Shown: positions 57,001 to 64,000 of the stretch, piece after piece | Layout of the letters: the number at the start of each line of letters is the position of its first letter | Position numbering within the stretch: the stretch's first letter is position 1 | DNA from: Saccharina japonica | Lineage: Eukaryota > Sar > Phaeophyceae > Laminariales > Laminariaceae | Assembly (NCBI GenBank): GCA_008828725.1 | Contig: MEHQ01003935.1 | Span: 155,352 to 219,351, forward strand | Length of the DNA: 64,000 nucleotides | Direction of reading: 5' to 3' | The notes under the pieces: generated by a model | What the model saw: the letters and a program-made list of their open reading frames with translations, nothing else | Told to the model about the DNA's origin: nothing | Database searches by the model: none | Program-made: the position numbers and the translations under genes

Positions 57001-60000
57001 AGGACAGGACAGGACAGGACAGGACAGGACAGGACAGGACAGGACAGGACAGGACAGGACAGGACAGGACAGGACAGGACAGGACAGGACAGGACAGGAC
57101 AGGACAGGACAGGACAGGACAGGACAGGACAGGACAGGACAGGACAGGACAGGACAGGACAGGACAGGACAGGACAGGACAGGACAGGACAGGACAGGAC
57201 AGGACAGGACAGGACAGGACAGGACAGGACAGGACAGGACAGGACAGGACAGGACAGGACAGGACAGGACAGGACAGGACAGGACAGGACAGGACAGGAC
57301 AGGACAGGACAGGACAGGACAGGACAGGACAGGACAGGACAGGACAGGACAGGACAGGACAGGACAGGACAGGACAGGACAGGACAGGACAGGACAGGAC
57401 AGGACAGGACAGGACAGGACAGGACAGGACAGGACAGGACAGGACAGGACAGGACAGGACAGGACAGGACAGGACAGGACAGGACAGGACAGGACAGGAC
57501 AGGACAGGACAGGACAGGACAGGACAGGACAGGACAGGACAGGACAGGACAGGACAGGACAGGACAGGACAGGACAGGACAGGACAGGACAGGACAGGAC
57601 AGGACAGGACAGGACAGGACAGGACAGGACAGGACAGGACAGGACAGGACAGGACAGGACAGGACAGGACAGGACAGGACAGGACAGGACAGGACAGGAC
57701 AGGACAGGACAGGACAGGACAGGACAGGACAGGACAGGACAGGACAGGACAGGACAGGACAGGACAGGACAGGACAGGACAGGACAGGACAGGACAGGAC
57801 AGGACAGGACAGGACAGGACAGGACAGGACAGGACAGGACAGGACAGGACAGGACAGGACAGGACAGGACAGGACAGGACAGGACAGGACAGGACAGGAC
57901 AGGACAGGACAGGACAGGACAGGACAGGACAGGACAGGACAGGACAGGACAGGACAGGACAGGACAGGACAGGACAGGACAGGACAGGACAGGACAGGAC
58001 AGGACAGGACAGGACAGGACAGGACAGGACAGGACAGGACAGGACAGGACAGGACAGGACAGGACAGGACAGGACAGGACAGGACAGGACAGGACAGGAC
58101 AGGACAGGACAGGACAGGACAGGACAGGACAGGACAGGACAGGACAGGACAGGACAGGACAGGACAGGACAGGACAGGACAGGACAGGACAGGACAGGAC
58201 AGGACAGGACAGGACAGGACAGGACAGGACAGGACAGGACAGGACAGGACAGGACAGGACAGGACAGGACAGGACAGGACAGGACAGGACAGGACAGGAC
58301 AGGACAGGACAGGACAGGACAGGACAGGACAGGACAGGACAGGACAGGACAGGACAGGACAGGACAGGACAGGACAGGACAGGACAGGACAGGACAGGAC
58401 AGGACAGGACAGGACAGGACAGGACAGGACAGGACAGGACAGGACAGGACAGGACAGGACAGGACAGGACAGGACAGGACAGGACAGGACAGGACAGGAC
58501 AGGACAGGACAGGACAGGACAGGACAGGACAGGACAGGACAGGACAGGACAGGACAGGACAGGACAGGACAGGACAGGACAGGACAGGACAGGACAGGAC
58601 AGGACAGGACAGGACAGGACAGGACAGGACAGGACAGGACAGGACAGGACAGGACAGGACAGGACAGGACAGGACAGGACAGGACAGGACAGGACAGGAC
58701 AGGACAGGACAGGACAGGACAGGACAGGACAGGACAGGACAGGACAGGACAGGACAGGACAGGACAGGACAGGACAGGACAGGACAGGACAGGACAGGAC
58801 AGGACAGGACAGGACAGGACAGGACAGGACAGGACAGGACAGGACAGGACAGGACAGGACAGGACAGGACAGGACAGGACAGGACAGGACAGGACAGGAC
58901 AGGACAGGACAGGACAGGACAGGACAGGACAGGACAGGACAGGACAGGACAGGACAGGACAGGACAGGACAGGACAGGACAGGACAGGACAGGACAGGAC
59001 AGGACAGGACAGGACAGGACAGGACAGGACAGGACAGGACAGGACAGGACAGGACAGGACAGGACAGGACAGGACAGGACAGGACAGGACAGGACAGGAC
59101 AGGACAGGACAGGACAGGACAGGACAGGACAGGACAGGACAGGACAGGACAGGACAGGACAGGACAGGACAGGACAGGACAGGACAGGACAGGACAGGAC
59201 AGGACAGGACAGGACAGGACAGGACAGGACAGGACAGGACAGGACAGGACAGGACAGGACAGGACAGGACAGGACAGGACAGGACAGGACAGGACAGGAC
59301 AGGACAGGACAGGACAGGACAGGACAGGACAGGACAGGACAGGACAGGACAGGACAGGACAGGACAGGACAGGACAGGACAGGACAGGACAGGACAGGAC
59401 AGGACAGGACAGGACAGGACAGGACAGGACAGGACAGGACAGGACAGGACAGGACAGGACAGGACAGGACAGGACAGGACAGGACAGGACAGGACAGGAC
59501 AGGACAGGACAGGACAGGACAGGACAGGACAGGACAGGACAGGACAGGACAGGACAGGACAGGACAGGACAGGACAGGACAGGACAGGACAGGACAGGAC
59601 AGGACAGGACAGGACAGGACAGGACAGGACAGGACAGGACAGGACAGGACAGGACAGGACAGGACAGGACAGGACAGGACAGGACAGGACAGGACAGGAC
59701 AGGACAGGACAGGACAGGACAGGACAGGACAGGACAGGACAGGACAGGACAGGACAGGACAGGACAGGACAGGACAGGACAGGACAGGACAGGACAGGAC
59801 AGGACAGGACAGGTTGTTTGTTGTTGGAGGCGTTTATTGGTGGTGTGAACGAGAAGGTGATAGTAATTATTTGAAGGCGCGGCACCGGGGGGGGGGGCGT
59901 TTGCTATCTTGTGTGTCATGCGGTAATCGCATGACACGCACAGACTATCTTACTCTTCTCGTGGGCGTCATTCTTGAGGGAGGGCCGGTAGTTGTGCGTG

Positions 60001-62326
60001 CGTACGTAGGTAGCGGTGGCACCGAGCTCACCTTATCGTGTTGTCCACCGCGCGTCCTATCGACGCCCCCTCCCGTTGTATTCTCCGCCTCTCCCCCTTC
60101 AAAGGCCCAGCGACGATTTCAAGAAGCATGCCCCGCTCCTCGTCGATTTCCCTGCATCATATCACATGTACAATCGTGCGAGACAAGAGAAAAAAACAAC
60201 GTGATTAGACAAATGATAAAAGGCGAGAGATTACCGTAACATCCGCTGTTAAACACCCCAGGCCTTCTGAGCGCCTCCCCGCCCCCCCAAAACAAAAACG
60301 CCGGGGATGTACGAAAACTTTGAGGTCGCCCCGGGCTAAGTGTTCTATTTTTATTTTTTTGCGCCTCCCACCTTTGAGTTTTGCCCCAGGGTGTTTGTTT
60401 TTCGGCTACCTTTTTGGCCGCCCTCACGGGGGTGTCCACATAAATCGAAGGCGTTCATTCCGGCAAAACTGTTGTTGCTGTTGTTGTTGTTGTTGCTGCT
60501 GTCGTTTTTACTCTTTCACATTACAAACCTTTTCCTTAACTTGAAAATCGCGCTCCAATAAACAACCCCTCTACCTCTGAGAGCACGCTCCCGGGTGTTC
60601 TTATTCGCCAAAAAAAAATTAGGCGCCCCGGGGGGGGAAAGCGTTCACAGAGGAATATTACGGTATACTAGTAGAGATTACGGCGCAACACTCTAGTTTG
60701 CCGAAAACGAGTAAGTGGCACGTACCCGGTATTATAGATGCACGATGAATAGGATGTATATACGAATAAAAGTGAGGATGTATATAAAAGAAAAGGGAGC
60801 ATGAATATATAAAGAATAAAAGTGAGGGTGTATATAGAATAAAAGTGAGGATGTATATAGAAGAAAAGTGAAACGAGCCAATGAAAGCGTGAGAGCTTTT
60901 AGAGCCTGCTCGTGTACACGGCACAACACCATTTTTGTCGCTCAAGAGAGGGAATTGTGGGTGCCAGGCGCTGCGCTCTACCCAAGCGTCTCGTGGATCT
61001 CGTCCCGAGTGCGTGCAGATTCCACCTTTCGCCGGAGTCATATACATGGAATATATGATGAGATATCTGTATCTCTTAAAGTGTTAATTATTATGGTATC
61101 GTACTACTCGGATGTTGTGGTCGTTGGTTTCCCAGGACTACTTGCCGTCGCGGGTCATCTCCGTATGTTGTCCCGTGCACAAGCAAGGTGGCTAACACAG
61201 CTCCCCAAGACCCTTTGCAAACTGCACGCGTCGGACAGGCCACGATCTACATATCTACATAGCTAAAGATCTATGTACATCCTAACGTGCTGTAGTGAGA
61301 TGTCGTGCATGATCTGTAACAGAACATATCTACCCCAGAAAACACGTTCTATACCATGCAGGCCAATATTCGTGTCCCACCCCGCAACAAGAGCTAGATC
61401 CCCTACAGTACAGGAATTTATCTGGCCCGAACGATCTAGATCATCCAGTGGAAATCGACCATCTGTTTGATGAATACTGATGTATGTACAAATACTGGTA
61501 GAGGCGAGACAGCTTTTTCGCCACACTCTTTCGTTCGCTGTCTTTTCTCGACTGTATGAGACGCCCATACCAAAACCAGGCGCGTCATCACCCACGCTAG
61601 AAAGGAAGATTTGTCCCAGACGGCGAGCCGAACCGGGGCCATCCATTCCCTCATAAAGGCATGTTTTCGTAAAAGAAAAAGAAAACGTCATCAACGACAA
61701 AGCCAAGACATCACATTCCCTTCTTCCCCCTCATATACGGAAAAGAACGTAATGAGCGCCCAAATGTTGGAGGTGTCTCTATTAGGGGTAGGAACGGTGC
61801 TCTGTCTCGAGAGGGATGCATAGTTAATGGTCAAATGACTATGGCACCAACAAACGAGTACCCCCCCCTCCCCCCCCTCCGCTCTGTCTTAAAAGAGGCA
61901 CGTGGTCAATGGTGAAATGACTATGGCAAGCAACAAATGAGCACGCCCCCCACCCCAATCTAACCACCGCCTCCTCTCACTTGGTATGGAAGACGCTGTT
62001 CCCCGCCGAGAACATAGAGCCTTCCTCTAGCGGCCACTCCCTCGAGCCTCTGCCCGAGCCGATGCGGATCGACGCCGCGTACGGCATCCCCTTATCCTCC
62101 ACGTGGAAAGCCCCGCCCCTCCAAACGATGCTAGCGTGGTCCGACTCCCCCATGCACTTATCGTTAGGTATACATACGTCGTTGTCGGGGCCTCTCCCAA
62201 CCGTGGCCCCGCCCCTCCCCACGGCGAAACGAGAGGAGTCGTTCTCTTCCGCCACCGTCGTGAACTTGAGGATTATCTGCGACAGCGACCCCGGGGCGGA
62301 GGGTGCCGCGCTCACCGGCGGCCCCG
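50154..62326 (-). CDS. FHA-domain PP2C-type Ser/Thr protein phosphatase (7 exons seen, 5' partial)
   Basis: Minus-strand exons in transcript order: 62326-61981 (FHA), 60151-60032, 56068-55879, 55364-55230, 54026-53963, 52983-52394, 50297-50154 (stop TAG 50156-50154). All six junctions are phase-compatible and every intron is GT...AG. The product, about 528 residues visible, should be a metal-dependent Ser/Thr phosphatase with an N-terminal phosphothreonine-binding FHA domain, an architecture known from plant kinase-associated protein phosphatases. PP2C landmarks: [43 protein letters not shown] and [10 protein letters not shown], so the C-terminal metal-binding Asp residues are present. The N-terminal DGHGG motif was not found. 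A 117-residue acidic and Pro/Ala insert interrupts the domain. The true 5' end is not seen. Confidence 0.85.
50330..51905 (-). repeat. Array of poly-C-tailed family copies in the last phosphatase intron
   Basis: In order: family 2 fragment (50345-50405), composite unit B (50407-50966), composite unit C (50967-51545), two family 2 fragments (51545-51720) and a family 1 copy (51760-51900), separated by G runs of 8 to over 30. All have their C-rich end on the transcribed sense (minus) strand. Units B and C differ from copy A by scattered indels. Confidence 0.85.
52046..52205. repeat. GATCTACAGGCAGATCGTGA tandem repeat
   Basis: Six copies with a period of 25-29 bases, each containing inverted GATC(T)...(A)GATC. 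There are no uniform spacers, so not CRISPR-like. Confidence 0.9.
52394..52983 (-). CDS. Phosphatase exon F: acidic and Pro/Ala insert, then PP2C DGLFDV
   Basis: Acceptor TTGCAATAG (or three bases on), donor GAG|GTGAGA. Starts [20 protein letters not shown], then a run of Asp/Asn/Glu repeats, a Ser-rich piece, and a Pro/Ala-rich stretch made of two near-identical copies (about 52545-52680). Returns to PP2C with [20 protein letters not shown] then [16 protein letters not shown], containing the metal-binding Asp of ACDG (Phe where Trp is usual). The insert is probably a disordered loop. Confidence 0.9.
53963..54026 (-). CDS. Phosphatase exon E: 64-base exon
   Basis: Found by phase: the previous exon ends in phase 0 and the next starts needing one base. 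Acceptor GCTGTACAG, donor GCAG|GTGAGG, 21 codons plus one base. Encodes [20 protein letters not shown] then A, a charged helix entering the acidic insert of the next exon. The intron on its 5' side has a G/C run. Confidence 0.8.
55075..55140 (+). repeat. GGGACAAAATACTTGGAATTAGTG element
   Basis: TTTGGGGACAAAATACTTGG then AATTAGTGTGGTAAAA. Related sequence at 10975-11020, 25610-25655, 33228-33265 and 46940-46985. No gene elsewhere in 54027-55229. Confidence 0.75.
55230..55364 (-). CDS. Phosphatase exon D: PP2C DHKP...SRAFGD
   Basis: Acceptor CGGCCGCAG, donor AAG|GTGCGC; exactly 45 codons, phase 0. Encodes [20 protein letters not shown] then [20 protein letters not shown] and KIGIK, the classic PP2C block (D-H-K-P...E..R-I...G-G and L-A-V-S-R-A-F-G-D). 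Confidence 0.95.
55879..56068 (-). CDS. Phosphatase exon C: PP2C GSTA / GDSR motifs
   Basis: Acceptor CCTGTCACAG immediately next to the pentamer array, donor TCGAAG|GTAAAC; phase 2 in, 0 out. Encodes [20 protein letters not shown], then [20 protein letters not shown] and [19 protein letters not shown]: the PP2C helix, core GSTA strand and the VGDSR strand. Confidence 0.9.
56074..59813. repeat. Perfect (AGGAC)n pentanucleotide array, 3.74 kb
   Basis: About 748 uninterrupted copies with no variant seen. It lies inside a phosphatase intron (60031-56069, minus strand), where the sense strand reads (CCTGT)n, and ends six bases before the acceptor. Both strands are open in every frame because the unit contains no stop codon; the two 1,300-codon frames across it are artefacts. 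Confidence 1.
60032..60151 (-). CDS. Phosphatase exon B
   Basis: Acceptor TGATGCAG, donor ATAAG|GTGAGC; 1 + 39 codons + 2 bases, matching phase 2 at both sides. Encodes [20 protein letters not shown] then [19 protein letters not shown], charged helical sequence that in PP2Cs would lie between the DGHGG region and the 'AF...D..F' helix of the next exon. It was too short for a long-ORF search and was found by splice phase. Confidence 0.75.
61262..61440 (+). repeat. GATCTAC-type dispersed repeat, copy 2
   Basis: See 16040-16310. Shares TCCTAACGTGCTGTAGTGAGA-type blocks, CATGCAGG, CCCGCAACAAGAGCTAGAT (the last also at 34515) and AGGAATTTATCTG. Confidence 0.6.
61735..61960 (+). repeat. Two poly-C-tailed family 2 copies in tandem
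   Basis: CAAATGTTGGAGGTGTCTCT ... GTGCTCTGTCTCGAGAGGGA ... AAATGACTATGGC ... GAGTACCCCCCCCTC, then a second shorter copy from TCTGTCTTAAAAGAGGC. Lies just 3' of the FHA exon within the intron. Confidence 0.8.
61981..62326 (-). CDS. Phosphatase exon A: FHA domain
   Basis: Acceptor CTCCTCGCAG, donor CCAA|GTGAGA, phase 2 out. Encodes [20 protein letters not shown], then [20 protein letters not shown] and [15 protein letters not shown]. The 'V-G-R' strand, 'I-P-N-D', Ser-x-His ('ESDHASI') and final G-x-S-V-F strand are FHA hallmarks; the conserved Asn after the HV-D-x-G strand is not obvious. The left boundary could instead be the later CTGTCGCAG acceptor (about 62276). Four degenerate copies of the exon's first part lie upstream (see findings). 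Confidence 0.8.
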
Positions 62327-62379
62327 CTGCGAGGAGGAGGAAGAGAGGAAAAAAGGCAGAGCATGATTTCAGGGGATAG

Positions 62380-63235
62380 GGGACGGGGAGGGTTTAGGGG
62401 ACGTGAATATTTAGGGGGTAGGGGGCGGGAGGACTAAGGGGATAGGGGACGGGATGATTCAGGGGACGGGAGGATTCAGGGGACAGGGGACGGGAGGACT
62501 CAGGGGATAAGGGACGGGATTATATAGGGGATCGGGGACGGGAGGATTCAGGGGACGAGATGATTCAGGGGATAGGGGACGGGATGGTTGAGGGAATGGG
62601 GGACGGGATGATTCAGGGGACGGGACGGAAGGATTCAGGGGATAGGGGACGGGATGATTGAGGGAATGGGGGACGGGAGGATTCAGGGGACGGGATGATT
62701 CAGGGGACAGGAGACGGGATGATTCAGGGGACATGGGACGGGATGATCCAGGGGACAGGACCGGGATGGTTCACGGGATAGGGGACGTGAGGATTCAGGG
62801 GATATAGGGGACGGGAGGATTCAGGGGATAGAGGGCGTGGGTGTATGATAGGGGCTGTGATAATCCAGGGGATACGTAAGGGAGGGGGTGTGCTCTAAGG
62901 AATCGGGGGTGGGATGATCCCGGAGCGGAGGGCGCAGGGCTCAAGGGCGGGCCCACTGGGAAGGGACAGGCAATGGATGGTTTTAGGGGATAGAGCACGG
63001 GAGGATTCAGGGGACAGGGGACGGTCTGACTCAGGCAATAGGGGGTGGATACGACCGGTTAATCCCGGAGCCGAGGGTGCAGCTCTCACGGACTGGCCCG
63101 TTGGGAGGAGGAAGACGGTGCAGGGTTTTCAGGCAGTAGGGAACGGGAAGGCCTATGGGATATGGGACGGAATGATTCAAAGGATAAGGGATGGGGGGAT
63201 TCAGGAGACGGTACGCTTCAGGGGGTGAAGGACAG
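62380..63235. repeat. GGGGACGGGATGATTCAGGGGATA minisatellite
   Basis: Around 30 imperfect units of 20-30 bases (GGGGACGGGAGGATTCAG, GGGATAGGGGACGGGATGAT), interrupted by copies of the FHA exon edge at about 62919-62960, 63062-63115 and 63239-63300. Confidence 0.9.
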
Positions 63236-63354
63236 GATGACGCCGGGGCGGAGGGCGGAGGGTGTGGCACTGACGGGAGGGTCCGCAGGGATGATGAGAA
63301 GGAAAAAAGGGAGGGCGGGTTGTGCTGCGACAGCCGCTCGACTCATGCCGCCGC

Positions 63355-63575
63355 CGTCGCGGGCTAGTGCTATGGCCACGACCACGGCCGCGACGGGGAC
63401 GGCCGCGACGGGGACGGCCGCTACCGCTGTGGGCGCTACCGCTATGGACGCTACCGCTACGGGCGCTACCACTACGGCAGCCATCGCTACGGCGGCTACC
63501 GCTACCGCTGCCGTTACGGCTGATGCCACTACGGTCGCTGTTGCCACGGCCGCTGTCACTACGGCCCGGCGGCTG
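63355..63575. repeat. CGCTAC/CGGCCG-type array
   Basis: Degenerate (GCTACCGCTACGGC)n and (GACGGCCGC)n units; Ala/Thr-rich frames on the plus strand are artefacts. From 63600 to the window end nothing is recognised. Confidence 0.85.
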
Positions 63576-64000
63576 CTGCTATGGTCCGTGCAGCAAAATT
63601 TGTCCATTTTTTTTTTTCAGTACCAATGTGCACTTTGCTCCGGGTAGGGGTATGTAGTCTGAAATTCGAAAGTACGCCTAAAGAGCTAATCTTCAAGCGG
63701 TCATCCCTGAAGTAATGGAGTTTCATTTTGAGTGTTATTTGCCTTCTAATCGTCAACAAACCGAAAAAAGTTGAAAGCTTTCGTTTGGGGGGTGTTTGTT
63801 TTGCAAACCGATTACGACCACGGATTCGGGGAGCAACGGGAAATTCCATCGTGAGCAATTTTTATTTTATTGTATTTATATAATTTGACGGAGATATTGG
63901 CATAAAACAGAATATGTGACGTCATCTTGATAGCTTTCGTTGCGGAGATTACACTTCACGATTTGAAAAAAAAAGAGCGGGAAACGCTCCCTTTGGTCTT

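Noticed and set aside
55720..59937. Three open frames of 1,270-1,380 codons on both strands
   Set aside because: They are the stop-free pentamer (AGGAC)n read in different frames; only 55879-56068 on the minus strand is a real exon.
60390..60440. Minus-strand [13 protein letters not shown] as a possible DGHGG-region helix
   Set aside because: The metal-binding DGHGG residues are absent and the phase does not fit the neighbouring exons.
63590..63650. Possible plus-strand exon after TTTTTTTTTCAG (YQCALCSG)
   Set aside because: Only 8 codons with no partner exons; probably chance next to the Ala/Thr array.

Overview
The window is nuclear DNA of a eukaryote. Two multi-exon genes with canonical GT...AG introns can be assembled by eye, introns run from a few hundred bases to 4 kb, and the rest is simple-sequence arrays, minisatellites and dispersed repeat families. 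Long introns rich in pyrimidine and homopolymer C, large EF-hand/WD40/kinase-like proteins and a mid-range base composition suggest a stramenopile alga, possibly a brown alga such as Ectocarpus. That assignment is inference from style only. A 461-base run of N shows this is a draft assembly.

Layout. 1-8.6 kb: no convincing gene; decayed repeats, a tRNA-like SINE head (about 7.01-7.08 kb), two coding-looking fragments and a (GGTATC)n array. 8.65-44.66 kb, plus strand: one very large gene, at least 24 visible exons and about 5,000 codons, 5' end not found. Reading phase is compatible at almost every junction. Its product runs: EF-hand-like segments (exons 4-6), a WD40-type propeller (exons 6b-10 and 12), a short acidic 'YDDG' module (exon 11), a degenerate protein kinase (exon 17), a 1,102-residue helical region (exon 19), and C-terminal EF-hands (exons 20-23). 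44.78-45.65 kb: (GGGTC)n array containing the assembly gap. 45.7-49.5 kb: no gene seen. 49.5-50.1 kb: Pro/Ala-type minisatellite just beyond the 3' end of the second gene. 50.15-62.33 kb, minus strand: an FHA-PP2C protein phosphatase gene in seven recognised exons, one intron of which carries a 3.74-kb perfect (AGGAC)n array. 62.4-63.6 kb: minisatellites containing degenerate copies of the FHA exon's 5' edge.

The two genes are convergent, tail to tail. One encodes a calcium-binding-like scaffold with a kinase fold that lacks key catalytic residues. The other encodes a Ser/Thr phosphatase with a phosphothreonine-binding FHA domain. Both are signalling-type proteins, but nothing in the sequence links them functionally.

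The most unusual features are how satellites and repeats sit on gene structure. Intron 14377-14901 is almost entirely a hexanucleotide satellite. The 3.74-kb pentamer array stops six bases before a splice acceptor. Exon edges have been tandemly duplicated in both genes. Two related repeat families ending in long C runs sit in many introns.
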